Origin: Flavobacterium sp. ALD4
Lineage (GTDB): Bacteria; Bacteroidota; Bacteroidia; Flavobacteriales; Flavobacteriaceae
Direction: 5' to 3'
DNA: 64,000 nucleotides
Assembly (NCBI RefSeq): GCF_002836475.1
Contig: NZ_PJBJ01000030.1
Location: forward strand, 558,001-622,000
The notes under the pieces are model-generated. The model had not been told where the DNA came from and ran no database searches. It saw nothing but the letters and a program-made list of their open reading frames with translations. Both the position numbers and the translations under genes were made by a program. Shown one piece after another: positions 1-9,298 of the stretch (position 1 is its first letter; every line of letters begins with the position of its first letter).

Positions 1-1798
1 CCAATAATGAATTGCGAACTCCGTGCTCCATTACTTCTTTTCTTAATGATGCCCAGTCCCAACGGCCTGATAATTCCTCATCTTTAATATTCCAAAGATT
101 GTGCTGGAATTCTCCCTGAGAGATTGGCGACCCTTTGAATGTTGAATAAGGACCTTCCACTTTTGCCATTTCCATAGAGGCGGTTACAGCAGCAAAATAT
201 AATGTTTCAAAGATTTCCTGATTCAATTTTTTAGCCTCATCAGATGTAAAAGGCAAACGCAACATGATAAAAGCATCCGCTAGGCCTTGTACTCCAAGAC
301 CAATTGGTCTGTGACGCAGGTTAGAATTCTCTGCTTCTTTTACCGGATAGTAATTTCTATCGATAACTTTATTCAAGTTTCTGGTTACACGTTTCGTTAC
401 GTTATAAAGTGCTTCGTGATCAAACTTACCGTTCTCTACAAACATAGGTAATGAGAGTGACGCTAGGTTACAAACAGCTACCTCATCAGGAGAAGTGTAC
501 TCCATAATTTCGGTACACAGGTTTGACGAACGTATTGTTCCTAAATTCTTTTGATTTGATTTGCGGTTAGCGGCATCTTTGTACAACATGTACGGTGTTC
601 CAGTCTCAATTTGAGATTCTAGAATTTTCTCCCACAATTCCTGTGCTTTAATTGTTTTTCTTCCTTTGCCCGCTTCTTCATAGCCAATGTACATTTTCTC
701 AAATTCCTCACCATATACATCGTACAACCCAGGACATTCGCTAGGACACATTAAAGTCCATTTCCCGTTTTCCTGAACTCTTTTCATAAACAAATCAGAA
801 GTCCACATCGCAAAGAATAAATCTCGCGCACGCATCTCTTCTTTTCCTGTGTTTTTTTTCAAATCCAAGAAATCAAAAACATCTGCATGCCAAGTTTCGA
901 TATAAATAGCAAAACTCCCTTTACGCTTTCCGCCACCCTGATCTACATAACGTGCTGTATCGTTAAATACTCTCAACATAGGAACAATACCATTTGATGT
1001 TCCATTTGTACCGCGAATGTAAGAACCTGTTGCACGAACATTGTGAATAGAAAGTCCTACACCACCTGCTGATTGAGAGATTTTTGCCGTTTGTTTCAAC
1101 GTATCATATATCCCGTCAATACTATCATCTTGCATAGCCAAAAGGAAACAAGAAGACATTTGAGGTTTTGGTGTTCCTGCATTAAATAATGTTGGTGTCG
1201 CATGTGTAAAGAATTTCTTAGACATTAAGTCATAGGTCTCTAAAACCGATTCTAAATCATCTAAGTGGATCCCAACAGAAACACGCATTAACATATGTTG
1301 TGGTCTCTCCACTATTTTCCCGTTTATCTTAAGCAAATAAGAACGTTCTAATGTTTTGAACCCAAAATAATCGTAGTTAAAATCTCTGTTGTAAATAATA
1401 TGTGAGTCTAAAAACTCAGCATTTTCCTGAATTACTTTGTATACATCATCAGCAATTAACGGAGCGTATTGTCCATTTCTTGGGTTAACATATTCAAACA
1501 TTTCGGTCATTGTTTCCGAAAATGATTTTGTTGTATTCGAATGCAGATTTGAAATCGCAATTCTCGCTGCCAATTGTGCATAATCTGGATGCGCAATAGT
1601 CATCGAAGCCGCGGTCTCCGCTGCTAAATTATCTAATTCTGACGTAGAAACTCCATCATAAAGTCCTTCTATCACTCGCATTGCCACTTTAACGGCATCC
1701 ACCAAATCATTCAAACCATAACATAGCTTTTTAATTCTATCTGTGATTTTGTCGAACATTACCGGCTCTTTGTGGCCGTCTCTTTTTACTACGTACAT
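1..1798 (-). CDS. nrdA: Ribonucleoside-diphosphate reductase, large (alpha) subunit, 3' end outside window
   Basis: Class Ia ribonucleotide reductase catalytic subunit, which reduces ribonucleoside diphosphates to deoxyribonucleotides in the cytoplasm. About 599 residues are present and the reading frame runs off the left edge, so the C-terminal part, including the tail cysteines that re-reduce the active site, is not visible. The N-terminus [13 protein letters not shown] starts the ATP-cone region. Active-site residues are visible: the redox Cys in MSSCFL (residue 217), the NLCTE motif (Asn426, Cys428 thiyl-radical site, Glu430), and the second redox Cys in VCNLAS (residue 443). The gene lies 220 bp downstream of nrdB on the same strand and is probably co-transcribed with it. 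The start is the ATG at 1798; nothing upstream in frame fits better. Identity is certain. Confidence 0.97.
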   Translation of the reverse strand, partial: MYVVKRDGHKEPVMFDKITDRIKKLCYGLNDLVDAVKVAMRVIEGLYDGVSTSELDNLAAETAASMTIAHPDYAQLAARIAISNLHSNTTKSFSETMTEMFEYVNPRNGQYAPLIADDVYKVIQENAEFLDSHIIYNRDFNYDYFGFKTLERSYLLKINGKIVERPQHMLMRVSVGIHLDDLESVLETYDLMSKKFFTHATPTLFNAGTPKPQMSSCFLLAMQDDSIDGIYDTLKQTAKISQSAGGVGLSIHNVRATGSYIRGTNGTSNGIVPMLRVFNDTARYVDQGGGKRKGSFAIYIETWHADVFDFLDLKKNTGKEEMRARDLFFAMWTSDLFMKRVQENGKWTLMCPSECPGLYDVYGEEFEKMYIGYEEAGKGRKTIKAQELWEKILESQIETGTPYMLYKDAANRKSNQKNLGTIRSSNLCTEIMEYTSPDEVAVCNLASLSLPMFVENGKFDHEALYNVTKRVTRNLNKVIDRNYYPVKEAENSNLRHRPIGLGVQGLADAFIMLRLPFTSDEAKKLNQEIFETLYFAAVTASMEMAKVEGPYSTFKGSPISQGEFQHNLWNIKDEELSGRWDWASLRKEVMEHGVRNSLL

Positions 1799-1854
1799 AC
1801 TTTTGTTTGTTTTTAAAACAGTAAATCCCTTCGCTGTTTCTTGTTATTTGTTAT

Positions 1855-1923
1855 TTATTTTTTGCCACTAGGACGCTGAGGCATAATACGCTTATGCTTC
1901 AGTAATTCATCTCTGCTATCCAT
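1855..1923 (-). other. Possible 22-codon ORF with hairpin between nrdB and nrdA
   Basis: The 220-bp gap between nrdB and nrdA contains a short ATG-to-TAA frame encoding MDSRDELLKHKRIMPQRPSG plus KK. Inside it (1876-1902) lies an imperfect inverted repeat: CTGA and GCATAA arms pair with TTATGC and TCAG around a 5-nt loop, with one mismatch. No T-tract follows, so it is not an intrinsic terminator. It could be a small basic peptide, an mRNA processing or stabilising hairpin, or chance. No family is recognised. Confidence 0.25.
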
Positions 1924-2018
1924 AAAGGTGCAAAAACTTAAAGTTTCTAATATTATAATTTTTTCGTCACAACTAAGCCTGCACTTTCTTCATGACCTGA
2001 TTTCTTTGATTCTACCAA

Positions 2019-2996
2019 TTAAAAGTCAGCGTCAAAAGATATTTTCTGAGCCTCACCATCGGTATTCATAACTCCTGACTTTTGATATTCGGCTACTTTC
2101 TTTTCAAAGAAATTTGTTTTCCCTTGAAGAGAAATCATATCCATAAAATCAAACGGATTCGTAGTATTGTATTCTCTGTCGCAACCTAGTTCAACTAATA
2201 ATCGATCAGCAACAAATTCTAAATATTGTGTCATCAAGACAGCGTTCATACCTATCAAACTTACTGGAAGAGATTCTGTAATGAATTCTCTCTCTATGTT
2301 CAAGGCATCTACAATAATGCTTCTAATTCTGTCTTTAGGTACCTTATTAATCAAGTGATGGTTATGCAGATGCACTGCAAAATCACAATGTACTCCTTCA
2401 TCACGAGAAATTAATTCATTAGAAAATGTCAATCCCGGCATCAAGCCACGTTTCTTCAACCAATAAATAGAACAAAATGCTCCTGAAAAGAAAATCCCTT
2501 CAACGGCCGCAAAAGCGATTAATCGCTCCGCAAACGAATCAGATTCTATCCACTGTAAAGCCCAGTCCGCTTTTTTCTTAATAGCTGGAAAAACTTCCAA
2601 TGCATTGAACAATTTGTCCTTTTCAGCTTCGTCTCTTACATAGGTATCAATCAATAATGAATAGGTCTCACTATGAATATTCTCCATCATAATTTGAAAA
2701 CCATAAAAGAATTTTGCTTCAGCATATTGCACTTCGTTCACAAAATTTTCTGCTAAGTTTTCATTTACAATTCCATCAGAAGCAGCAAAAAAGGCAAGAA
2801 TGTGTTTCACGAAATACCTTTCATCATCATTCAACTTATTGTTCCAGTCATTCAAATCTTGCGATAAATCGATTTCTTCTGCAGTCCAAAAACTAGCCTC
2901 CATCTTCTTATACCATTCCCAGATATCATGATGTTTGATAGGAAAAATTACGAAACGATTTTTATTCTCTTGTAAAATTGGTTCAATTTGTGACAT
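2019..2996 (-). CDS. nrdB: Ribonucleoside-diphosphate reductase, small (beta) subunit
   Basis: The diiron-tyrosyl radical subunit (325 aa) that supplies the radical to NrdA. Metal and radical residues are all present: Asp74 (AASDGIV), Glu105 and His108 with radical Tyr112 in [10 protein letters not shown], Glu166 (AAVEGIFF), and Glu200 and His203 in [10 protein letters not shown]. The C-terminus ISFDADF is the tail peptide that docks into the large subunit and resembles the eukaryotic R2 tail, which is typical of Bacteroidota enzymes. Full length for the family. The start is the ATG at 2996, supported by the conserved N-terminal region. nrdA follows downstream. The upstream region holds a perfect DnaA-box sequence and a 17-bp palindrome. 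Confidence 0.97.
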   Translation of the reverse strand: MSQIEPILQENKNRFVIFPIKHHDIWEWYKKMEASFWTAEEIDLSQDLNDWNNKLNDDERYFVKHILAFFAASDGIVNENLAENFVNEVQYAEAKFFYGFQIMMENIHSETYSLLIDTYVRDEAEKDKLFNALEVFPAIKKKADWALQWIESDSFAERLIAFAAVEGIFFSGAFCSIYWLKKRGLMPGLTFSNELISRDEGVHCDFAVHLHNHHLINKVPKDRIRSIIVDALNIEREFITESLPVSLIGMNAVLMTQYLEFVADRLLVELGCDREYNTTNPFDFMDMISLQGKTNFFEKKVAEYQKSGVMNTDGEAQKISFDADF

Positions 2997-3046
2997 TGTT
3001 GTTGTTTGTTTTTTTTGATTTAAACGAATTCTTAAGTATTTCGTGC

Positions 3047-3063
3047 TTTACAAAGATTGTAAA
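3047..3063. promoter_or_regulatory. Perfect palindrome upstream of nrdB, candidate operator
   Basis: TTTACAA-AGA-TTGTAAA has 7-bp arms and a 3-bp spacer, 51 bp upstream of the nrdB start. It does not match the NrdR box consensus. It could be an operator for an unknown regulator or overlap the nrdB promoter. Confidence 0.3.
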
Positions 3064-3088
3064 ATATTGCCATAATTAAAAGCCAAAC

Positions 3089-3097
3089 TTATCCACA
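3089..3097 (+). promoter_or_regulatory. DnaA-box sequence TTATCCACA upstream of nrdB
   Basis: A perfect match to the DnaA box consensus TTATNCACA, about 93 bp upstream of the nrdB start. DnaA is known to regulate nrdAB in E. coli; a single 9-bp match in AT-rich DNA can also be chance. Confidence 0.35.
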
Positions 3098-3258
3098 ATC
3101 GGCTATAGTTTTTAACAAAGAGGGGAAAACGTAATGTTTTTCACAAAACTATAAATACTTTACAGTCAATAGCTTAAATTTCGCAATAGCAGCTAAAGCA
3201 CCGTAAAACATAGGAGTTTAAAAACTGAGCACGATAAAAAGTTTGAGTTTTCCTAGAA

Positions 3259-3825
3259 TTATTTTTTCATGCCTTCAGCCACTTTTTCAAGTTCCAGGTA
3301 CCAATCTTCGCCAAACTTTCTAACCAAAGCTTCTTTGACGAATTTGTATACCGGAACCTCAAGCTCCTGGCCTAAAGAACAGGCTGGATCACAAATATCC
3401 CACTTATCGTAATTAACAGCGGCAAATTCAGTGAAATCTTTTACACGAATAGGATATAAATGACAGGATACAGGTTTTTTCCAGTCTATTACCCCTTGAT
3501 TATAAGCTTGCTCAATACCGCAAAGTGCTGTTTTACCGTCATAAATTACATATGCGCAATCTTGGTCGTCAATCAGTGGCGTTTCAAGATCACTATCTGT
3601 ACCTGTTATCGAAGTACCTTGAGCCTCGATAACGGCGATCCCCTGCTTACGAAGGAACGGCTTTACCTTTGGGTATATTTCTTCTAAGATTTTTGTTTCC
3701 TCCAGACTTAGCGGTGCTCCGGCATCGCCGTTAACACAACAAGCACCCTTACAGGCTGTTAAATTACAAACAAAATCTTTACTTAAAATATCTTCTGAAA
3801 CGATGGTTTTTCCTAATTGAAACAT
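3259..3825 (-). CDS. DUF3109 family cysteine-rich protein
   Basis: A 188-aa protein with the conserved cysteine pattern of DUF3109: C20-x4-C25-x3-CC29-30 in the segment VCNLTACKGACCVNGD, followed by further Cys in QDCAYVIYD, ALCGIE, VSCHLYPIR and DICDPACSLG. Such CxxxC-type clusters suggest Zn or Fe-S binding, but no activity is established. Cytoplasmic, with no signal peptide. It is encoded on the same strand upstream of nrdB, separated by 262 bp. A -7 element (TATCTTTG, 3854-3861) lies 28 bp upstream of the ATG, so it has its own promoter. Family assignment is good; function is unknown. Confidence 0.85.
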   Translation of the reverse strand: MFQLGKTIVSEDILSKDFVCNLTACKGACCVNGDAGAPLSLEETKILEEIYPKVKPFLRKQGIAVIEAQGTSITGTDSDLETPLIDDQDCAYVIYDGKTALCGIEQAYNQGVIDWKKPVSCHLYPIRVKDFTEFAAVNYDKWDICDPACSLGQELEVPVYKFVKEALVRKFGEDWYLELEKVAEGMKK

Positions 3826-3853
3826 TATTATGGGGTACTGAGATTATACCGTG

Positions 3854-3861
3854 CAAAGATA
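3854..3861 (-). promoter_or_regulatory. -7 promoter element of the DUF3109 gene
   Basis: TATCTTTG on the minus strand, an exact TAnnTTTG match, 28 bp before the start codon at 3825. Confidence 0.6.
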
Positions 3862-4078
3862 GTCAAACTAAGACAAAGCATATCTGTTAAATGTTGCTTT
3901 TTATATGAGGCGAGGAACAAATGCCTCTTCCAATTTATAATCTCATACTATCGATTAAATCCTATTATTAATTCCAAAAAAACTTTACCTGAACACCTAA
4001 TAAAAGAAAATAATTACATTTAAATAAACTTTCACCTTTATCAAAATCTCGCTATTTAGTTTAAAATTGCAAATAAAA

Positions 4079-4669
4079 AATACGTTAGAGAACTAGACAT
4101 AAGGGAAGTAATTACTGTTGCTATGGTGCTATTTGCCGTAATTATAAATATTAGGGCCATTCCCATGCTCTTGCCCTAGGATTCAAACTTACACCCACTG
4201 AATCCGAAAAAGATTTTTAAGCATCGGATTTTACTACGATTGCATTCCTCTTTGTGGGTGAAGAACTTTTAAAGCTGATTGGTATTGAGGTCAGCTCCTT
4301 TCAAGTCACCTAACCCTTTGTTTTTTTGGCATTAGAAATGATTCTGGTAATTTGCACCTAACGCGATTGAGCAAGTTGACCTACCTCCATAGTCTCTATT
4401 CTGTTTCCAATAACTGCTAGGCCAGAACGACGACTATTTAGCGCTCCCTAAACTCGCAGTTCTATACTATAAATAATATAATCGTGATCATTTCGAACAT
4501 CCTTTTAACTTACATTGTAATAAAATCATCTTCTAAAACCGAAAGGATGTCAGGAAAAGACGGAATGACTGTTGCTAGTAAGGCTTTCGGGGTTATTCTT
4601 CTCGCTAGAGCTGTTAAATTATTCAAAACTAATGTTAAAGGTTTGTTTGTCTACTATTTTTTTTTATAA
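4079..4669 (+). pseudogene. marC: Decayed MarC-family membrane protein gene
   Basis: Reading through stops and frame changes gives pieces in MarC order: DIREVITVAMVLFAVI then IRAIPMLLP (about 4099-4179), AFLFVGEELLKLIGIEVSSF (about 4240-4300), FLALEMIL (about 4326-4350), a degraded middle beginning TSIVSILFPITA, and a long open C-terminal piece (4484-4669) with YIVIKSSSKTERMSGKDGM and FGVILLARAVKLF. These fit MarC, a six-helix inner-membrane family of unknown transport role. In-frame TAG, TAA and TGA codons and at least two frame changes make a functional product impossible. No start codon remains at the expected N-terminus. The decay is far advanced, unlike that of the gene at 12829. Confidence 0.8.
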
Positions 4670-4779
4670 ATTTACCCTCTAATGTAGCCTTTAAATATAA
4701 TCTGATTTTTTTGAGATATGTTTCAATTTAGAATACTCCTCAAATATTTTTTTACGATTCAGGCAAAAAAAACCATATT

Positions 4780-4983
4780 ATGAAAATCTTTACTAACATA
4801 TTAGTGTTTCTGGCATTGGGGCTTGTTATTTTCAATATTACATTGCTAGATTTCAATCACCCGTTTCAAGGAGACAGTATGGTCGCAACTATTGGAATCG
4901 GAGCTTCATTCTGCGCTGTATTAATCCTTTTGATTTTTAGAATGTCTAAAAAAATTGAAGAAAAAATGAATGACAACCTGTAG
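4780..4983 (+). CDS. Small two-helix membrane protein
   Basis: A 67-aa protein with two hydrophobic segments (about residues 4-23 and 37-54) and a charged, lysine- and glutamate-rich C-terminus. No family is recognised. It ends 2 bp before the flavoprotein gene at 4986, so the two are probably co-transcribed. A role as a membrane partner of that protein is possible but is inference from position only. Confidence 0.65.
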   Translation: MKIFTNILVFLALGLVIFNITLLDFNHPFQGDSMVATIGIGASFCAVLILLIFRMSKKIEEKMNDNL

Positions 4984-4985
4984 TT

Positions 4986-5591
4986 ATGTTTGATGTTTTA
5001 ATTTTTGGTGGTGGCGTTTCCGGAATGTCATGTGCTCTTGTATTAGGATCTGCAAAAGATAAAGATTTTGCAGCCGAAAAAGAAATTGGAGTTTTCACCC
5101 ATCAAAAATCATCATCACTCCAGGAAGCTGTTTTTAATAACGCATACGGAATTCCTGCAGGAGCATTGGGTTCAGATTTGTTAATGAAAAGCACAGGACA
5201 CTTATCCCAACTCTACCCTCACATCACTCAAATACCAAATGAAAAAATATTGAGAGTTGAAGGGCAATCTCCAGATTTTACTGTTACGACAAACAAAAGC
5301 ACGTATAAAACAAAAGCAATCGTAGTCGCTATTGGCGCTGCAAATACTTTTTCAATTGAAGGGCTGATGCAGTTTGTCGAGCCCCATCAAAAATCATTAC
5401 CGGAAAAACAAAGAATCCAATTACACAACACCGACCATAAAGTTGCTGAAGGCATCTACGTAGCAGGAACTCTTGCAGGTTGGAGAAGTCAACTTGCCAT
5501 TGCCGCCGGAAGCGGTGCTGCAGTAGCCACAGATATTCTCACTCGTTGGAATAACGGTGTTCAGACACATGTTCACGATAGTATTAGATAA
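4986..5591 (+). CDS. Short FAD-dependent oxidoreductase, thioredoxin-reductase-like
   Basis: A 201-aa protein with an N-terminal dinucleotide-binding loop (FGGGVSGMSCALVL, residues 7-20) and a C-terminal FAD-contacting segment GIYVAGTLAGWRSQLAIAAG, as in the thioredoxin-reductase-like superfamily. Family enzymes are usually about 300 aa or more. Here the central NADPH-binding domain and the CxxC redox pair are missing, so the protein is essentially an FAD domain alone. It may be a flavin-binding protein reduced by a partner, or a shrunken relative. The frame is intact and the start directly follows the 67-aa membrane protein gene, suggesting a two-gene unit. Confidence 0.75.
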   Translation: MFDVLIFGGGVSGMSCALVLGSAKDKDFAAEKEIGVFTHQKSSSLQEAVFNNAYGIPAGALGSDLLMKSTGHLSQLYPHITQIPNEKILRVEGQSPDFTVTTNKSTYKTKAIVVAIGAANTFSIEGLMQFVEPHQKSLPEKQRIQLHNTDHKVAEGIYVAGTLAGWRSQLAIAAGSGAAVATDILTRWNNGVQTHVHDSIR

Positions 5592-5647
5592 AACCCACTT
5601 AATTATTCGAAAATAATGTTAGTTTTACCTTTTTTACAAAACACATT

Positions 5648-6397
5648 ATGCTATCATTTTTATTAGGCCTAACGAGACTGATTCTTTTTATAATATATAT
5701 TTCTTTCTTCTCTCTTCTTTTCTATTTAGCAAGCTTGTTTTGGAGCAAAGAAGCAACTTCACGAAATGCTCTTTTATTTCGTGATTTTTTAATTAGCCTA
5801 CTAAACTCTCTGCTTGGCATCCGCCTCCATATTTACGGAGACCCTCCTACTGTACGAGGACTGATTGTTGCTAATCACCGTTCGTATTTTGACCCAATAG
5901 TGATGTTGAATCACAGGCAAACCTTTCCCGTAGGAAAAAAGGAAGTTGCATCATGGCCTCTTATAGGATACATCTGCAAAATATCAGGAGTTATTTTTGT
6001 TGATAGAAACGATTGTGAAAGCAGACAAAACACCTGCGAAAAGATCAAAGAAGCACTTAGCCAAGGACATTCGGTTATTAATTTTCCGGAAGGAACAACA
6101 CATATTTTACCCACAACGACCGACTTTAATTACGGCTCATTTGCAATGGCAACAAAAATAAAAGCAGCTGTAATCCCTATTGCCATTGACTATAAAGAGA
6201 AAAAAGATGCATTTATTGACAACGATACATTTATTCCACATTTCATAAAATGCTTTGGAAAACGGACCACTGAGATCAAAATGACATATTTCCCTCCTCT
6301 ATATTCTGATGATGTGGAATTTCTGTTAAAAACATCGAAAGACCTAATTGACAAAGAACTTATTCGTTTCCGGAAAGACTGGAATGACCTAATATAA
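5648..6397 (+). CDS. plsC: 1-acyl-sn-glycerol-3-phosphate acyltransferase-like protein
   Basis: A 249-aa PlsC/LPLAT-family acyltransferase, expected to transfer an acyl chain to lysophosphatidic acid or a related lipid at the inner membrane. Motif I NHRSYFDP (HX4D), the FVDR block and the substrate-binding FPEGTT motif are present in the right order. A strongly hydrophobic N-terminal segment (about residues 4-32) anchors it. The exact acceptor cannot be read from sequence, because genomes of this group carry several PlsC paralogues, including some for ornithine or amino lipids. It stands alone on the plus strand after the flavoprotein gene. Confidence 0.85.
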   Translation: MLSFLLGLTRLILFIIYISFFSLLFYLASLFWSKEATSRNALLFRDFLISLLNSLLGIRLHIYGDPPTVRGLIVANHRSYFDPIVMLNHRQTFPVGKKEVASWPLIGYICKISGVIFVDRNDCESRQNTCEKIKEALSQGHSVINFPEGTTHILPTTTDFNYGSFAMATKIKAAVIPIAIDYKEKKDAFIDNDTFIPHFIKCFGKRTTEIKMTYFPPLYSDDVEFLLKTSKDLIDKELIRFRKDWNDLI

Positions 6398-6507
6398 GGA
6401 ACGTAGAGGTTACAAGATAAAGGTGTTAGATTGCAATGAAGTATCCAATATTAAACCCCCTATTTATTTAAAATTGCAATAAATTTTTACATTTGACATT
6501 GAAAATT

Positions 6508-8076
6508 CTATTTCAGCACTGCTTTAACCATTGCATCCTCTTTTAAAACAATTTCGTAATAGTTGCTTTCCCCATACAATTGCCGGGCAAATTCAGCCGT
6601 GAGATAGCGCTTTACTATGACTTTGTTTTTCGATAAGTCTACATCTAACCTGTTTCTCAAAAGGTATTTTTGAAAAGCGTTAAAATACAAATCAGTTCTC
6701 TCCATTTTACTCTTAAACTGCACAAAAGACAACCCTTTGAAAGTCATTCTGTTTTTATCTAATTGCTCAAAAACAAAATTTACCACGATTCCGGATTTCA
6801 TCAAGTAAACTGTATTTTCATTTCCATGCTCCACTTCGAGAGGAACAAAAATATCCGGAACAATACCGCCGCCGCCGTAAACAATTTTCCCTTTTGGTGT
6901 TTTGAATTTTAAACTATCCGCTACTTTAATACTGTCTTTTTCATATAGTTCGCCGTTCTCAAAACGCCTTTCCGACTCATTAAAATATTCTTCATTCCCT
7001 TTGAGGTAGGGCTTTTGTATAGAGCGCCCTGTAGGTGTATAATATCTTGCCACCGTCAAACGAACCGCCGAACCATCGTCAAAATCCATTTCCCGTTGTA
7101 CCAATCCTTTCCCAAAAGAACGACGTCCCACAATGATACCCCTATCGTTATCTTGAATCGCCCCCGCCAGAATTTCACTCGCCGAAGCACTGTTTTCATT
7201 TAACAATACAAATACTTTACCCACTTCAAAAGCTCCCTTTTTAGTCGCGTATGTTTTTTGTATCCTGCCTTTTTTATTTTTAGTAAAAACGATTAATTGC
7301 TTGTCTTTTAATAATTCATCCGCAATGTCTATTGCCTCTTCCATATATCCGCCTCCATTATCTCGAAGATCGATTACAAGTGCTCTTGCTCCTTCTTTTT
7401 TTAATTTGACCAACCCATTTTGAAATTCTTCAAACGTTGTTTCTGCAAAACGATTGATTTTTATATAACCCATAGTATCATTCAAAAGCACTGCCGCATC
7501 GACACTTTTCAAAGGAACAACCCCTCGCTTTATCTTAATTTTCATTTTCTTATCAGCAGATTTTCTGTAAATAGTAAGCTCCACCACAGAACCCTGTTCT
7601 CCTTTTAACTTAGAAAAAAGGCTATCACTGGGTAATTTACGTCCAAATAATTTTGTTTTATCTGCATATAAAATCCTATCCCCTGCCTGTATTCCCGCTT
7701 TAGCCGAAGGACCATTCTCAACGGGTCTTATTATCGCCACAGAATCTTTGTACATATAAAAATTAACCCCAATACCAACAAAATCACCTTTCATGCTCTC
7801 AGCAACTTGGGTTTGTTCACTTGGAGAAATATAAACAGAATGTGGATCAAGATGACTTAGAATATTGTCAACCGTAATATTTACAATAGAATCGGTATTT
7901 ACATTATCTACATATTCATTGTCGATAAAATCAATCAATTTATTGATTTTAGTCTTAGAACTATTTTCAACAAAAAAATGATTCCCATTAAAAGTATTTA
8001 ACCACCCGCCAATAACAATCCCAAGCGCAAGGGTTGCGCCAATTAGTATTGGCAGGTATTTAACGTTAGTTTTCAT
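6508..8076 (-). CDS. S41-family C-terminal processing peptidase
   Basis: A 522-aa periplasmic serine protease of the CtpA/Prc type with an N-terminal membrane anchor (residues 7-25). A PDZ domain (about 95-185, with GIGVNFYMY and GPSAKAGIQAGD) precedes the catalytic domain. The catalytic Ser lies in NENSASASEILAG (residues 293-305) and the Lys in RRSFGKGLVQ (Lys323), the Ser-Lys dyad of the family. A C-terminal extension follows VPDI. It probably trims or degrades envelope proteins. Last gene of a tight minus-strand operon: its ATG immediately follows the TAG of the deaminase gene. Confidence 0.93.
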   Translation of the reverse strand: MKTNVKYLPILIGATLALGIVIGGWLNTFNGNHFFVENSSKTKINKLIDFIDNEYVDNVNTDSIVNITVDNILSHLDPHSVYISPSEQTQVAESMKGDFVGIGVNFYMYKDSVAIIRPVENGPSAKAGIQAGDRILYADKTKLFGRKLPSDSLFSKLKGEQGSVVELTIYRKSADKKMKIKIKRGVVPLKSVDAAVLLNDTMGYIKINRFAETTFEEFQNGLVKLKKEGARALVIDLRDNGGGYMEEAIDIADELLKDKQLIVFTKNKKGRIQKTYATKKGAFEVGKVFVLLNENSASASEILAGAIQDNDRGIIVGRRSFGKGLVQREMDFDDGSAVRLTVARYYTPTGRSIQKPYLKGNEEYFNESERRFENGELYEKDSIKVADSLKFKTPKGKIVYGGGGIVPDIFVPLEVEHGNENTVYLMKSGIVVNFVFEQLDKNRMTFKGLSFVQFKSKMERTDLYFNAFQKYLLRNRLDVDLSKNKVIVKRYLTAEFARQLYGESNYYEIVLKEDAMVKAVLK

Positions 8077-8508
8077 CTATTCTTCTAAAATTGAGATATG
8101 CTCAACAATCACACCAGCTTTTATTAAAAACTGAATTCCTGAATCATCACGGTAGCCTTTGTGATACACCACTCTTTTTATTCCAGATTGATGTATCAAC
8201 TTACTGCACTCTTTACATGGTGACAAGGTGATGTAGAGAGTAGATCCTTCACAGGACTGTGTGGATCTTGCCACTTTTAGGATGGCATTTGCTTCCGCAT
8301 GTAAGACATCCCATCGAGTCAGCCCTTCACTATCCTCACAGCAGTTTTCAAAACCGCTTGGTGTTCCATTATAACCATCTGAGATTATCATTCGGTCACG
8401 AACGATGATTGCCCCTACTTGTTTGCGTTTACAATAAGACAAACTCCCCCATTCAGTAGCAATCCTCAGATAAGCCTTATCGTATTTATTTAATTTTTTT
8501 GCTTCCAT
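8077..8508 (-). CDS. dCMP deaminase family protein (ComEB-like)
   Basis: A 143-aa zinc-dependent deaminase, expected to convert dCMP to dUMP for dTMP synthesis. Zinc ligands and the proton shuttle are visible: His70-Ala-Glu72 (LHAEANAIL) and Pro97-Cys98-x2-Cys101 (SPCKEC), with an additional metal-type patch GFENCCEDS. The frame stays open to an ATG at 8535, but that would overlap the upstream HupE-like gene by 26 bp. The ATG at 8508 sits one base after that gene's TAA, so it is the better start. Middle gene of the HupE-like/deaminase/S41 operon. Confidence 0.92.
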   Translation of the reverse strand: MEAKKLNKYDKAYLRIATEWGSLSYCKRKQVGAIIVRDRMIISDGYNGTPSGFENCCEDSEGLTRWDVLHAEANAILKVARSTQSCEGSTLYITLSPCKECSKLIHQSGIKRVVYHKGYRDDSGIQFLIKAGVIVEHISILEE

Positions 8509-8509
8509 T

Positions 8510-9103
8510 TTATCTCGACCAAATTTCATTTTCAATTATCATCGGCAATACTACCCCTATTATAAATGCTGACATCACCAAGGTCCAATCCCTTTTAGAG
8601 AATCTAAAAACCGTTTGTACAATATACGATATAATCAATACTATAAAAACCACAATAATTTGTGCGGCTTCAATTCCTACCGCAAATTCCGCCAAAGGCA
8701 GTAATTTTGATATGGCGCTTCCGCCAAGGATAGCCTTAAAATAATTAGAAAATCCTAATCCATGTATAATACCGAAGAAAAGAGTGACAAAAAAAACCAG
8801 ATTTATACTTTCTTTTTTATTTGACTTACCGGCGGTAAACAGATTAAAGAAAGCGGTGATCAATATGGTAATTGGGATTAAAAGTTCGACTACATTTACT
8901 TTAACGGCAATAATACCGAATACAGAAAGTAATAAAGCCATTGTATGACCTATCGTAAAAAGCGTTATTAAGAGTATGATTTGTTTCCAATCTTTAAAAG
9001 AAAACGGGACAACTAAAGCTATGAGAAACAAAACATGATCGTAAGCATGAATATCCAAAACGTGTTTTAATCCTATTTGAAAATAAATTAAAAATTCTGA
9101 CAT
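8510..9103 (-). CDS. HupE/UreJ-family membrane protein
   Basis: A 197-aa integral membrane protein with about six hydrophobic helices. Histidines typical of the HupE/UreJ_2 family lie in GLKHVLDIHAYDHVLF (residues 12-27), FTIGHT and FFGIIHGLGFS. Members have been linked to nickel or other metal entry. No hydrogenase or urease genes are in the window, so the substrate is unknown. First gene of a three-gene operon, with a one-base gap to the deaminase start. Confidence 0.8.
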   Translation of the reverse strand: MSEFLIYFQIGLKHVLDIHAYDHVLFLIALVVPFSFKDWKQIILLITLFTIGHTMALLLSVFGIIAVKVNVVELLIPITILITAFFNLFTAGKSNKKESINLVFFVTLFFGIIHGLGFSNYFKAILGGSAISKLLPLAEFAVGIEAAQIIVVFIVLIISYIVQTVFRFSKRDWTLVMSAFIIGVVLPMIIENEIWSR

Positions 9104-9266
9104 AGGTACTATAATTACAGTTGATAAAGGGATTGTAAACTTACGATTTATTTTGAAAATGGTAGAACTGAAGACTCAAATCCTAAATTTATATTTGAAT
9201 AAGCTACAGCTACAATTATAAAATAAAATTTAAAACCAAAATAAATTAATAATTTAAAAAATGATT

Positions 9267-9274
9267 TATATTTG
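9267..9274 (+). promoter_or_regulatory. -7 promoter element of the TerB-like gene
   Basis: TATATTTG, an exact TAnnTTTG match, 24 bp before the ATG at 9299. It rules out an upstream start at 9272. Confidence 0.7.
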
Positions 9275-9298
9275 CACCATAAAAAAATACACTTAATT

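Noticed and set aside
4484..4669. Open frame of 61 codons
   Set aside because: It is the surviving 3' end of the decayed marC, not a separate gene.
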